A DNA stretch of 64,000 nt, taken from contig NZ_JAPEMU010000001.1 in NCBI RefSeq assembly GCF_026342405.1, positions 8,432,001-8,496,000 on the forward strand. The letters are read 5' to 3'. Source of the stretch: Kitasatospora sp. NBC_00240 (GTDB taxonomy: Bacteria; Actinomycetota; Actinomycetes; Streptomycetales; Streptomycetaceae). Each line of letters starts with the position of its first letter. The first letter of the stretch is position 1. Positions 16,695-25,103 of this stretch are shown piece by piece. Position numbers and translations under genes: made by a program. The notes under the pieces were generated by a model. The model was not told the origin of the DNA. It searched no databases and was given only the letters and a program-made list of their open reading frames with translations.

Positions 16695-16723
16695 ATGCTA
16701 GATTTTGGAACAGTGTTCTGCAA
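16695..16723 (-). promoter_or_regulatory. dhaM-ptsH promoter with an IclR-type operator in the spacer
   Basis: Read on the minus strand, TTGCAG (16723-16718), a 17-bp spacer and TAGCAT (16700-16695) form a good sigma-70-type promoter. The spacer contains the perfect palindrome GAACAGTGTTC (16708-16718). The divergent IclR-family gene starts 28 bp away, so this is the likely autoregulatory operator. Confidence 0.7.
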
Positions 16724-16745
16724 TACCGAAAGCAGGTAAACCCTC

Positions 16746-17525
16746 ATGGTTCAGTCGGTCCACCGGGCGGTCCGTGTCCTTCGGGAGTTGTCCACCGCCG
16801 GCCCCCGGCTGGGCGTGACCGAACTGGCCGAGCGGATCGGCATCGCCAAGCCGACCGTGCACGCCCTGCTGCGCACCCTGGAGGCCGAGGGGCTGGTGCG
16901 CCAGGACCGGGAGACCGGCAAATACCTGCTGGGTCCCGGCCTGCTCCAGCTCGGCAACTCCTACCTGGACACCCAGGAGCTCCGCACCCGCTCGGTGACC
17001 TGGGCCGACGCGCTGGCGACCGGGACGGGCGAGGCCGTCTGGGTGGCGGTGCTCGCCGGTGACCACGTCCTGGTGGTGCACCACGCGTTCCGACCCGAGG
17101 GTGCGGTGCAGATCCTGGAGGTCGGGGCCAGCATCCCCTGGCACACCTGCGCGCTCGGCAAGGCGGTCGTCTCCTTCCAGCCCTCGGCGCAGCGGGCCGC
17201 CCTGCTGGCGGGCGAACTGATCCGGCTGACCGGCCGGACCCTGACCGACCCGGCCGCGCTGGCCGCGCAGTTGGAGGAGGTGCGCGGGATCGGCTACGCG
17301 ACCGAGGACCAGGAGGCCGCGCTCGGCGACGCCGGCATCGCCTCGGCCGTCTTCGACCGCTCGGGCGAGGCGGTCGGCGCGATCGGCGTGGTCGGCCCGG
17401 TCGAGCGGCTGCTCGCGGACGACGCGGTGCGCCAGAAGCACGCGGTGGCCGTCCGCGAGGTGGCCAGGAACCTGTCGCGGGAACTCGGTGCCGGCCGCGG
17501 CACCCCCTGGCAGGCCGGAGCCTGA
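16746..17525 (+). CDS. IclR-family regulator, GylR-like
   Basis: 259 residues. The winged helix at 1-65 (LGVTELAERIGIAKPTVHAL, LEAEGLVRQDRETGKYLLG) is followed by the IclR effector domain (about 80-250; IPWHTCALGKAVVS, IGYATEDQEAALG). In Streptomyces the IclR protein GylR controls glycerol catabolism; the position between dhaM and glpF-dhaK suggests a glycerol or dihydroxyacetone signal. The start at 16746 is the first ATG, with only a weak AGG-type ribosome site. Confidence 0.9.
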   Translation: MVQSVHRAVRVLRELSTAGPRLGVTELAERIGIAKPTVHALLRTLEAEGLVRQDRETGKYLLGPGLLQLGNSYLDTQELRTRSVTWADALATGTGEAVWVAVLAGDHVLVVHHAFRPEGAVQILEVGASIPWHTCALGKAVVSFQPSAQRAALLAGELIRLTGRTLTDPAALAAQLEEVRGIGYATEDQEAALGDAGIASAVFDRSGEAVGAIGVVGPVERLLADDAVRQKHAVAVREVARNLSRELGAGRGTPWQAGA

Positions 17526-17680
17526 GCGGCGCCGACCGCTCGCCCGGCCGGGGATCGTCCGAGGTCGCAGCCCCCTCCCGGGCGGCGGCCTCGTCGGCAT
17601 CCCCGGCGCCGGGTGCGGTGGGCCCACGGAGGTCGGCCACCGTGCGTGCAGCAGTGGCTGACAGAGTGTGGACAGGGCTC

Positions 17681-17724
17681 TTGACACTCCGTGAAACGCG
17701 GGCTTAAGTTCCGAACACGTTTCA
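17681..17724 (+). promoter_or_regulatory. Putative glpF-dha promoter and operator
   Basis: A perfect -35 TTGACA (17681-17686) is followed at 17 bp by a poor -10-like TTAAGT. An inverted repeat TGAAACG (17692-17698) and CGTTTCA (17718-17724) brackets the -10 area, and the short palindrome GTTCCGAAC (17708-17716) sits between the arms. Control by the neighbouring IclR protein is inferred. Confidence 0.55.
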
Positions 17725-17842
17725 GGTATGACGAACGGGTTTCCTGAGTACTTCTCCACCCCGGCCAGGGCCCGACCCCTTCTGATCCGCGCACGCGGAG
17801 GAGGTGACCGCCCTGTGTCCCGAGCGGGCCGCAGGCGTACCC

Positions 17843-18613
17843 ATGACAGAGAACTCCCTTCCCCAGAAGCTGTTCGCCGAGCTGCTCGGCACGGCGACCC
17901 TGGTCTTCGTCGGAGTCGGCTCGGTGCCCGCGACGCTGATCCTCGGTGCTGACGCACCGTTCACCATGGCCCAACTGGGCATGATCGCCCTGGCGTTCGC
18001 CCTGGCGGTGGTGGCCCTGGTGTACGCGATCGGGCACATCTCGGGCTGTCAGATCAACCCGGCGGTCACCCTGGCGCTCGCCGTCACCGGCCGGATGCCG
18101 TGGCGGGAGGTCCCCGGCTATCTGGTGGCCCAGCTCGCCGGAGCCGTGGTCGGCGGCTACGCCGTCATCGCGGTGCTCGGCCACCGGGCGGTGGACCTCG
18201 GCCTCGGGGTGGCCGCCTACGGGCCGCAGGTGGGCGTCGGGCAGGCCTTCGCCGCCGAGGCGATCGGCACCTTCCTGCTGGTGTTCGTGGTGTTCGGCGC
18301 GATCGACGCGCGGGCTCCGGGCGGCTTCGCGGGGATCGCGATCGGCTTCGCGGTCTTCGCGATCATCCTCCCGGTGGCGCCGGCCACCGGGGCGGCCATC
18401 AACCCGGCCCGTGCATTCGGCCCGATGCTGGTCGCCGAGCTCGCCGGCGGGAGGGTGCACTGGGGCCAACTCCCGGTCTACCTGGCCGCCGAGCTGGCCG
18501 GCGGTGTGCTGGCCGCCCTCGCGTACCACGTCCTGAACCGCCGCCCCGCCGAGGCGTCGCGGGCGCCCGAGCCGGCCAGGGCGGCCGCCGACGTCGAAGG
18601 AGTGCTGTCGTGA
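17843..18613 (+). CDS. glpF: Glycerol facilitator / aquaporin-family channel
   Basis: 256 residues with six membrane helices and both half-helix signatures: GCQINPAVTLA (NPA 72-74) and GAAINPARAFGP (NPA 187-189). The channel should admit glycerol or dihydroxyacetone. I chose ATG 17843 because MTENSLPQKLFAELLGT fits the family start, though its ribosome site is weak. An in-frame GTG at 17804 with GGAGGAG immediately upstream would add 13 residues. The stop overlaps the dhaK start (GTGA), so the two are coupled. Confidence 0.88.
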   Translation: MTENSLPQKLFAELLGTATLVFVGVGSVPATLILGADAPFTMAQLGMIALAFALAVVALVYAIGHISGCQINPAVTLALAVTGRMPWREVPGYLVAQLAGAVVGGYAVIAVLGHRAVDLGLGVAAYGPQVGVGQAFAAEAIGTFLLVFVVFGAIDARAPGGFAGIAIGFAVFAIILPVAPATGAAINPARAFGPMLVAELAGGRVHWGQLPVYLAAELAGGVLAALAYHVLNRRPAEASRAPEPARAAADVEGVLS

Positions 18614-19608
18614 AGAAGTTCCTCAACACCCCCGAGTCCGTGCTCGACGACGCGCTCGCGGGAATGGCCGCCGCCCATCCGCGGCTCGACGTCGACGTCG
18701 CGGCGCGGGTCGTCCGGCGGGCCGGCGCCGTCCGGGCCGGAAAGGTGGCACTCGTCTCCGGTGGTGGCTCCGGCCACGAACCGCTGCACGGCGGCTTCGT
18801 CGGCACCGGGATGCTCGACGCGGCCTGTCCCGGCGAGATCTTCACCTCCCCGGTGCCCGACCAGGTGCTGGCGGCCGCGACCGCGGTCGACCAGGGCGCG
18901 GGTGTGGTCCTGATCGTCAAGAACTACACCGGCGACGTGCTCAACTTCCGGATGGCGGCCGAACTCGCCGCCGACGAGGGCATCGAGGTGCAGACCGTCC
19001 TGGTCGACGACGACGTGGCGGTGACGGACTCCACCTGGACGGCGGGCCGGCGCGGCACCGGCGCCACCGTCTTCGTCGAGAAGATCGCCGGCGCGCTGGC
19101 CGAGCAGGGTGCCGGCCTCGCCGAGGTGGCCGCCGTCGGCCGCCGGGTCAACGAGCTGTCCCGCTCCTTCGCCGTCGCGCTGACCGCCTGCACCACCCCG
19201 GCGGCCGGCAAGCCCGGCTTCGACCTCCCCGAGGACGAGATGGAGGTCGGCGTCGGCATCCACGGCGAGCCCGGCCGGCGCCGGGAGAAGCTGGGCACGG
19301 CCCGCGAGATCGTCGCGGAGGCCCTGGCCGCGATCCTCGCCGAGCCCGTGCTCACCGGCACCGACCAGGCCCTGGTGCTGGTGAACGGCCTCGGCGGCAC
19401 CCCGCTGATCGAGCTGTACGTCCTGTTCCACGAGGTCAGCACGCAGCTCGCCGCCCAGGGCGTCACCGTCGCCCGCAGCCTGGTCGGGAACTACGTGACC
19501 AGCCTGGACATGGCCGGCGCCTCGATCACCGTCTGCCGGGCCGACGAGCAGCTGCTCGCGCTCTGGGACGCGCCCGTGGACACCCCCGCCCTGCGCTGGG
19601 GCGGCTGA
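18610..19608 (+). CDS. dhaK: Dihydroxyacetone kinase subunit DhaK
   Basis: 332 residues. The substrate-binding subunit holds dihydroxyacetone in covalent linkage to a histidine, here H218 in VGVGIHGEPGRRR, the same number as in the E. coli protein. Other family signatures are VSGGGSGHEPLHGGFVG and VLIVKNYTGDVLNF. The GTG start overlaps the glpF stop. It transfers phosphate from DhaL-bound ATP to dihydroxyacetone, feeding glycolysis. Confidence 0.95.
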   Translation: MKKFLNTPESVLDDALAGMAAAHPRLDVDVAARVVRRAGAVRAGKVALVSGGGSGHEPLHGGFVGTGMLDAACPGEIFTSPVPDQVLAAATAVDQGAGVVLIVKNYTGDVLNFRMAAELAADEGIEVQTVLVDDDVAVTDSTWTAGRRGTGATVFVEKIAGALAEQGAGLAEVAAVGRRVNELSRSFAVALTACTTPAAGKPGFDLPEDEMEVGVGIHGEPGRRREKLGTAREIVAEALAAILAEPVLTGTDQALVLVNGLGGTPLIELYVLFHEVSTQLAAQGVTVARSLVGNYVTSLDMAGASITVCRADEQLLALWDAPVDTPALRWGG

Positions 19609-19612
19609 GACC

Positions 19613-19656
19613 GGGTGCGTCCGGCCGGTGACCCCCACCCCCGGCCGGACGCACCC
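19613..19656. terminator. Perfect 16-bp hairpin between dhaK and dhaL
   Basis: The arms at 19613-19628 (GGGTGCGTCCGGCCGG) and 19641-19656 are exactly complementary with a 12-nt loop. It starts 5 bp after the dhaK stop, and no T-run follows. It could end transcription, lower dhaL expression relative to dhaK, or stabilise the upstream mRNA. The remaining sequence up to dhaL (19657-19875) shows no gene. Confidence 0.65.
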
Positions 19657-19875
19657 ACCCGTCCCCGCCGCACCCGGACGGGCACCGCCGCCCGTGCACG
19701 GCCGGGGCCATCCGTGCCCCGGACGCCGCGGCGCCGGCCTGGTACGGACCGGCGTGCGTGCCGTCCGGCCGCCCGTACCGCGTCCCACCGGGCCGATGCA
19801 CCGCCGTAGCGCCCGGCCCCGTACCGCTCCCCGCGCCGCCCCGCCCGAGCCCGAACAGCATGAAGGAGAACCCCG

Positions 19876-20502
19876 ATGGACATCGCCCTCGCGAGGCACT
19901 GGGTGCAGGCCGTCGCCGTCGCCATGGACGAGCACCAGGACCGGCTCACCCAGCTGGACTCCGCCATCGGCGACGCCGACCACGGCGCGAACATGCACCG
20001 CGGTTTCAACGCCGTCCTCGCCACCCAGGTCTCCTACCGGCCGGATTCAGTGGGCCAGTTGCTGGTCAAGGTCGGCACCACGCTGATCTCCAGCGTCGGC
20101 GGCGCGTCCGGCCCGCTGTACGGCACCGCGTTCCGGGCCACCGGCAAGGCCCTGCCCGCCACCGACCCGGACGCCGCCGAACTGCTCGCCGCGCTCCGGG
20201 TCGGGCTCGACGCGGTGCGGGAGCTCGGCGCGGCCGCCCCCGGCGACAAGACCATGGTCGACGCCTTCCTGCCCGCCCTCGACGCCTTCGAGGCGGAGCT
20301 CCGCGCGGGCGGCGACCTCGCCGCCGCCGCGGCGCAGGCGGCCCGCGCGGCGGCGGACGGCGCCCGCGCCACCGTCCCGCTGCAGGCCCGCAAGGGCCGC
20401 GCCTCCTACCTCGGCCCGCGCAGCATCGGCCACCAGGACCCGGGCGCCACCTCCACCGCGCTGGTCTTCGGCGCCCTCGCCACGGCGGCGGCCGCCCGAT
20501 GA
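19876..20502 (+). CDS. dhaL: Dihydroxyacetone kinase subunit DhaL
   Basis: 208 residues of the ADP/ATP-binding subunit. The Mg-nucleotide motif GDADHGANMHRGF is near residue 33. Further signatures are GGASGPLYGTAF, PGDKTMVDAFLPA and LGPRSIGHQDPGATS. In PTS-type kinases the bound ADP is rephosphorylated by DhaM rather than exchanged. AAGGAG lies 7 bp before the ATG, and the stop overlaps the enzyme I start (ATGA). Confidence 0.95.
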   Translation: MDIALARHWVQAVAVAMDEHQDRLTQLDSAIGDADHGANMHRGFNAVLATQVSYRPDSVGQLLVKVGTTLISSVGGASGPLYGTAFRATGKALPATDPDAAELLAALRVGLDAVRELGAAAPGDKTMVDAFLPALDAFEAELRAGGDLAAAAAQAARAAADGARATVPLQARKGRASYLGPRSIGHQDPGATSTALVFGALATAAAAR

Positions 20503-22268
20503 GCCGGCGCTCCTTCACCGGCCGGGCCGCCTCGGCCGGCGTCGCGCTCGGCACCCTGCACCGTCCGGACCGTCCGCCGGCCCTCCCACCGCCGCGGAAG
20601 GCCGCGGTGCGGGCCGACCCGGGCGGCCCGCACCTCTTCGGGCCCGACGCCGAGAGCGGGACGGTGCCCGCAGGAGCGGGCGCGGCGCTCGTGGACGATG
20701 TGGTCCGCGACGTCGAGGCCGCCTTCGACGCGGTCGCCGAGCACCTGGCGCGGCTCTCCGCCTCGCTGCGGGCCGGCGGCCGGATCGAGCAGGCCGACAT
20801 CATGGAGGTCGGCGGCTACCTCGCCCAGGACCCCGACCTGCGCGCGGCCGCCACCCGCCGGGCCGCCCGGGGCGCGTCGGCCGCCGAAGCCGTCCAGGCC
20901 GCCGTCGAGGAGTACGCCCGGGCCATCGGCGCCCTGCCGGACCCCACGCTCGCCGAGCGGGCCGCCGACGTCCGCCAGGTCGGCCGCCGCGCGCTGGCCT
21001 GGCTCGGTGGCGCCGGCCTCGCCCTTCCCGCGGGCCCGCTCGTTCTGATCGCCCATGAAGTCGGCGCGGCCGACCTGCTGGAACCCGGCGCCGAGGTGGT
21101 CGCCGCCGCCTCCGTGACCGGCGGGCCCAACTCGCACGCCGCGATCGTCGCCCGCTCGCTCGGCATCCCGCTGCTGCTCGGCCTGGACCCGGCCGTACTC
21201 GACCTGCCCGACGGGGCCGAGGCGATCGTCGACGGCGCCCGGGCCGGCCTCACCGTCCGTCCCGCCCCCGCCGAGCGCGCCGGCGCCCTGGCCGCGATGG
21301 ACCAGGACCGCACCCGTCGGGCCGCGCTGGCCGCCGAACGGCACCTGCCCTGCGAGACCCGCGACCGGCACAGCGTGATCCTGCGCGCCAACGTCGCCAC
21401 CGCCGCGGACAGCGAGGCGGCGCTGCGGGCCGGCGCCGACGGGGTCGGCCTGCTGCGCACCGAACTGCCCTTCCTGGAGGCCCGTCGCTGGCCCGGCGAG
21501 GAGCAGCACGCGGCCGCGCTGGCGCCCGTGCTGCGCGAGCTCGCCGGCCGTCCGGTCACCGTCCGGACCCTCGACTTCGCCGACGACAAGGTCCCGCCCT
21601 TCCTGGCGGGGGCCGGCCCGGACGGCCGGATCGGACGTGGCCTGCCGCTGATGCTGGCGCGGCCGGACGCCTTCACGGCCCAGTTCCGCGCGCTCCTCAC
21701 CACCGGCGCCGGCACCGATCTGCGGATCATGATCCCGATGGTGGCCGCTCCCGAGGAACTGCTGGCCTGCCGGGAGCTTCTGCGGGCGGCCGCCGAGGCC
21801 CTCGGCGTCCCCGTGCCGCCGCTCGGCGCCATGATCGAACTCCCCGAGGCCGTCGAGCGCGCCGACGAGCTGGCCCGGGAGGCGGCCTTCCTCTCCATCG
21901 GCAGCAACGACCTGACCGGCCAGATCCTGGGACTCGACCGTCTCGACCCCGCCGCCGGGCCCGCCCACACCGCGCACCCGGAGGTGCTGGGCGCGATCGG
22001 GCAGGTGGTCGAGGCCGCCCACCGGCACCGCCGGCAGGTGTCGGTCTGCGGGGACGCCGCCGCGCACCCCCTGGTGATGCCGCTGCTGATCGGTCTCGGC
22101 TGCGACGTGCTGTCCGCCGCGCCGGCCGTCCTGGACGAGGTCAGGGCCCGGGTCCGCCGGCTCGACGCCGAGGCCTGCGCCCAGGCGGCCCGCGAGGCTC
22201 TGGCCGCCGAGGACGTCGAGGAGGTCTGGGAGATCGTCGAACGGCGCTGCAGCCCGGCGCTGCCGTAG
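20499..22268 (+). CDS. ptsI: PTS enzyme I-type phosphotransferase dedicated to the Dha relay
   Basis: 589 residues. It has the enzyme I order: an HPr-binding/phosphohistidine N-terminal half with active-site H213 in GGPNSHAAIVARSLGIP, then the PEP-binding barrel with VGLLRTELPFLEA, MIPMVAAPEEL, SIGSNDLTGQ and the catalytic Cys in VSVCGDAAAHP. The usual SMR/TSHT spelling varies, as expected for a specialised paralogue. It is translationally coupled to dhaL. It should draw phosphate from PEP and load the HPr encoded at 15898. Confidence 0.9.
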   Translation: MSRRSFTGRAASAGVALGTLHRPDRPPALPPPRKAAVRADPGGPHLFGPDAESGTVPAGAGAALVDDVVRDVEAAFDAVAEHLARLSASLRAGGRIEQADIMEVGGYLAQDPDLRAAATRRAARGASAAEAVQAAVEEYARAIGALPDPTLAERAADVRQVGRRALAWLGGAGLALPAGPLVLIAHEVGAADLLEPGAEVVAAASVTGGPNSHAAIVARSLGIPLLLGLDPAVLDLPDGAEAIVDGARAGLTVRPAPAERAGALAAMDQDRTRRAALAAERHLPCETRDRHSVILRANVATAADSEAALRAGADGVGLLRTELPFLEARRWPGEEQHAAALAPVLRELAGRPVTVRTLDFADDKVPPFLAGAGPDGRIGRGLPLMLARPDAFTAQFRALLTTGAGTDLRIMIPMVAAPEELLACRELLRAAAEALGVPVPPLGAMIELPEAVERADELAREAAFLSIGSNDLTGQILGLDRLDPAAGPAHTAHPEVLGAIGQVVEAAHRHRRQVSVCGDAAAHPLVMPLLIGLGCDVLSAAPAVLDEVRARVRRLDAEACAQAAREALAAEDVEEVWEIVERRCSPALP

Positions 22269-22299
22269 CCGTGGCCGTCGGGAGGAGGGGCGGAGGCGT

Positions 22300-22333
22300 G
22301 CGGCCCGCCGCGCCTGCGGGCGCGACGGGCCGC
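22300..22333. terminator. Hairpin ending the glpF-dha-ptsI operon
   Basis: The 15-nt arms at 22300-22314 and 22319-22333 pair with one mismatch across a 4-nt loop, 32 bp past the ptsI stop. Confidence 0.65.
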
Positions 22334-22412
22334 TCGTTCCGGTGGGGACCGCGTGGTCTGCGGCTCAAGGGGCTCGCGGGTGCTCACCGGGAGGCCGGGG
22401 TTCGCTGCCCCG

Positions 22413-22682
22413 TCAGCGCCCGGCTCTGCGATTGCCGTAGGCCGGGGCGACCAGCGCCACCAGCAGGACGGCGAAGCCGACCTGCAGCGCGTGCCGGATC
22501 CAGTCGATGCCGGAGGTGTGCGCCACGCCGATCCAGCCGGCCACCGCGTTGCCGAGCAGGGCCCCGAGGGCGCCGAGGATCATGGTCAACCACCACGGGA
22601 TGGACTGTGGGCCGCGCAGCAACAGCTTGGCCAGCACGCCGAGGATGAACCCGATCAGGAGAATCCAGAGCAGTTGGAACAC
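22413..22682 (-). CDS. GlsB/YeaQ/YmgE-family membrane protein
   Basis: 89 residues with three hydrophobic helices: FQLLWILLIGFILGVLAKLL, WWLTMILGALGALLGNAVAG and LQVGFAVLLVALVAPAYG. The glycine pattern is that of the GlsB/YeaQ/YmgE (transglycosylase-associated) family, often stress induced. I chose the GTG at 22682 because GGAGG lies 6 bp upstream; the frame extends further but without a ribosome site. Confidence 0.8.
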   Translation of the reverse strand: MFQLLWILLIGFILGVLAKLLLRGPQSIPWWLTMILGALGALLGNAVAGWIGVAHTSGIDWIRHALQVGFAVLLVALVAPAYGNRRAGR

Positions 22683-22806
22683 GATGTCCTCCGGTCCTTG
22701 GCCCGTGACGGCACCGCCGGTGGGCGGCGTGATCACCAGCATCGCGCGGATGGGGCCGTTCGGCACGTCCAACTCCCGACCGCTCGGCCCGGCCCGGTGA
22801 ACGGCT

Positions 22807-22834
22807 GAGGGCGCCTCCTGGTGGGGGCGCCCTC
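22807..22834. terminator. Hairpin after the acyl-CoA dehydrogenase gene
   Basis: GAGGGCGCC (22807-22815) pairs perfectly with 22826-22834. It is 32 bp past the leftward stop at 22866. Confidence 0.6.
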
Positions 22835-22865
22835 GGGCGTTGCGGTGCGGTGGCCGTGCGGGGGG

Positions 22866-24032
22866 TTACGGGAGGTTGCGGGCCATCACGATGCGCTGGA
22901 TCTGGTTGGTGCCCTCGTAGATCTGGGTGATCTTGGCGTCGCGCATCATCCGCTCCAGCGGGTAGTCGCGGGTGTAGCCGTAGCCGCCGAGGAGCTGGAC
23001 GGCGTCGGTGGTGATCTCCATCGCGGCGTCGGAGGCGAAGCACTTGGCGGCGGCGCCGAAGAAGGTGAGGTCCTCGTGGGCGCCGCCGTGCGAGACGCGC
23101 TGGGAGCGGGCGGCGGCGGCGTAGGTGAGCTGGCGGGCGGCCTCCAGCTTCATCGCCATGTCGGCGAGCATGAACTGCACGCCCTGGAAGTCGCCGATCG
23201 GCTTGCCGAACTGCTTGCGCTCCTTGACGTAGCCGGCGGCGTGGTCGAGGGCGCCCTGGGCGATGCCGATCGCCTGCGCGGCGATGGTGACCCGGGTGTG
23301 GTCGAGGGTCTTCATCGCGGTGGCGAAGCCGGTGCCCTCCTCGCCGATCATCCGGTCCGCGGGGATCCGGACGTTGTCGAGGTAGACCTCGCGGGTCGGG
23401 GAGCCCTTGATGCCGAGCTTCTTCTCCGGGGCGCCGAAGGTCACGCCCACGTCGCCCTTCTCCACCACGAACGCCGAGATGCCCTTGGAGCGCTTCTCGG
23501 GGTCGGTGACCGCCATCACCGTGTAGAACTCCGACACACCGGCGTTGGTGATCCACCGCTTGACGCCGTTCAGCACCCAGAAGTCGCCGTCGCGCACCGC
23601 GCGGGTCTTCATCCCCGCCGCGTCCGAACCCGCGTCCGGCTCCGACAGGCAGTACGAGAACATGCCCTCGCCGCGCGCCAGCGCCCCCAGGTACTTCGCC
23701 TTCAGCTCCTCGGAGCCGGACAGCTGCACCGGCAGCGAACCCAGCTTGTTCACCGCCGGGATCAGCGAGGACGACGCGCAGACCCGCGCGACCTCCTCGA
23801 TCACGATCACCGTCGCCAGCGCGTCCGCCCCCGCACCCCCGAACTCCTCCGGCACGTGCACCGCGTGCAGGTCACTGCCCTGCAGCGCCTCCAACGCCTC
23901 GTGCGGGAACCGGCCCTGCTCGTCCACCTCGGCCGCGAACGGAGCGATCTTCGCCTCGGCCAGCGAGCGCACCGCCTCCCGGAGCATGTCGTGCTCCTCG
24001 GTGGTCCGGAACAGATCGAAGTCCTGGTTCAT
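22866..24032 (-). CDS. Acyl-CoA dehydrogenase
   Basis: 388 residues of the FAD-dependent acyl-CoA dehydrogenase family, which removes two hydrogens from the alpha-beta carbons of acyl-CoA. Signatures: YCLSEPDAGSDAAGMKTRA (FAD/substrate loop), WITNAGVSEFYTV, the C-terminal ERKQFGKPIGDFQ and QLLGGYGYTRDYPLERMMRD, with the likely catalytic base Glu in QIYEGTNQIQRIVMAR. The start at 24032 has GAGGGAG upstream. It is divergent from a TetR gene across a region with two TetR-type palindromes, so fatty-acid or branched-acid regulation is likely. Confidence 0.95.
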   Translation of the reverse strand: MNQDFDLFRTTEEHDMLREAVRSLAEAKIAPFAAEVDEQGRFPHEALEALQGSDLHAVHVPEEFGGAGADALATVIVIEEVARVCASSSLIPAVNKLGSLPVQLSGSEELKAKYLGALARGEGMFSYCLSEPDAGSDAAGMKTRAVRDGDFWVLNGVKRWITNAGVSEFYTVMAVTDPEKRSKGISAFVVEKGDVGVTFGAPEKKLGIKGSPTREVYLDNVRIPADRMIGEEGTGFATAMKTLDHTRVTIAAQAIGIAQGALDHAAGYVKERKQFGKPIGDFQGVQFMLADMAMKLEAARQLTYAAAARSQRVSHGGAHEDLTFFGAAAKCFASDAAMEITTDAVQLLGGYGYTRDYPLERMMRDAKITQIYEGTNQIQRIVMARNLP

Positions 24033-24051
24033 GGAAAGCTCCCTCGCAATG

Positions 24052-24087
24052 GCACTCAGTACCCCAAATTATGCACACTGAGTGTCG
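24052..24087. promoter_or_regulatory. Pair of TetR-type palindromes between acyl-CoA dehydrogenase and its regulator
   Basis: Two partial palindromes with centres 23 bp apart: GGCACTCAGTACC (24052-24064) and ACACTGAGTGT (24076-24086). They sit 20-97 bp from both divergent starts. The same motif recurs at 25104-25161 in an array with the same spacing. Confidence 0.65.
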
Positions 24088-24129
24088 CTCGGCCCAGCTC
24101 CTGAGGGTACTCGGTGCTACCGTCCCTGC

Positions 24130-24849
24130 ATGAGCGAGGTGCGCAAGCAGGACCAGGCGGCGGCCGTCGAGAAGCCGACCATGCGGGACGCGCTGGTGAC
24201 GGCGGCGTTCCGGCTGTTCATGGAGCGCGGTTTCGAGCAGACCACGATCGACGACATCGTGGCCGAGGCCGGGGTCGGGCGCCGGTCCTTCTTCCGGCAC
24301 TTCCCCTCCAAGGAGGACGTGGTCTTTCCGGACCACGACGGCTGCCTCGCCGAGATGACCGCCTTCCTGCAGGGCGCCGACGACGCCGGCGATCCGGTCG
24401 AACAGGTCTGCGACGCCGCCCGGCTGGTGCTCCGCGCGTACGCGGTGAACCCGGCCTTCTCGGTCCAGCGCTACCTCCTCACCAAGAAGGTCCCCAATCT
24501 CCGCGCGCACGAGCTGTCGGTGGTCTGGCGCTACGAGCGGGCGCTGGCCGCCCATCTGAGGGCCCGGTACGCGGCCCGCGCCGACGGCGCCCTGCGGGCC
24601 GACGTGATCGCCGCGGCCGTCGTGGCGGCGCACAACCACACCCTTCGCACCTGGCTGCGCTCCGGCGGCGAGGGCGATGTGACCGAGGCGGTCGGCCAGG
24701 CGCTGAGCTTCGTGGCCGAGACCTGGAGCGGCTCGCAGGCGCCGTCCGCGCCGGAGTCGCAGGACGACGAGGTCGTGGTGGTGGTCGCCAGGCGGGGCAC
24801 GCCGATGTGGCGGGTGGTGCGCGGCGTCGAGGCCGCCCTCGACGCCTGA
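24130..24849 (+). CDS. TetR/AcrR family regulator of the acyl-CoA dehydrogenase
   Basis: 239 residues. The helix-turn-helix is textbook: TMRDALVTAAFRLFMERGFE, TTIDDIVAEAGVGRRSFFRHFPSKEDVVF. The C-terminal ligand domain is of the MftR/fatty-acid-responsive kind by appearance. The divergent layout with acyl-CoA dehydrogenase and the palindromes in between support autoregulation and control of its neighbour, with an acyl-CoA as probable ligand (inferred). Confidence 0.92.
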   Translation: MSEVRKQDQAAAVEKPTMRDALVTAAFRLFMERGFEQTTIDDIVAEAGVGRRSFFRHFPSKEDVVFPDHDGCLAEMTAFLQGADDAGDPVEQVCDAARLVLRAYAVNPAFSVQRYLLTKKVPNLRAHELSVVWRYERALAAHLRARYAARADGALRADVIAAAVVAAHNHTLRTWLRSGGEGDVTEAVGQALSFVAETWSGSQAPSAPESQDDEVVVVVARRGTPMWRVVRGVEAALDA

Positions 24850-24880
24850 CCGGCCGGCCGCGGGCGTCCGCCGTCCCGTC

Positions 24881-24953
24881 CCGGTCCCGCCGGCCCGTTC
24901 GTTCCCCGGTCCCGGCGACCCGTTCGTTCCCCGGTCCCGCCGGCCCGTCGTCC
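24881..24953. repeat. Tandem 25-bp repeat, nearly three copies
   Basis: A unit beginning CCGGTCCCGCCGGCCCG repeats at 24881-24905, 24906-24930 and 24931-24953 (last copy truncated) with one or two substitutions. It lies just after the TetR stop. This is a likely variable-number repeat. Confidence 0.75.
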
Positions 24954-25103
24954 GTCGGTGCGTCGCCCGCCGTGCTGCCGTCGGTCGTTCCGCGGCCAGC
25001 GGTCGTGCGGCGCGGTGGCCTGGCGTCCGGCGCCCGTTGCGCCCGGTGCCCCGCTGCGGCCTGCGCTTTTCCGGTGCCGGCCCGGCCGCGGCGAAGGGGG
25101 GAT

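Noticed and set aside
19657..19875. A small gene between dhaK and dhaL
   Set aside because: Frames are Pro/Arg-rich with no ribosome site; the stretch looks like leader or spacer.
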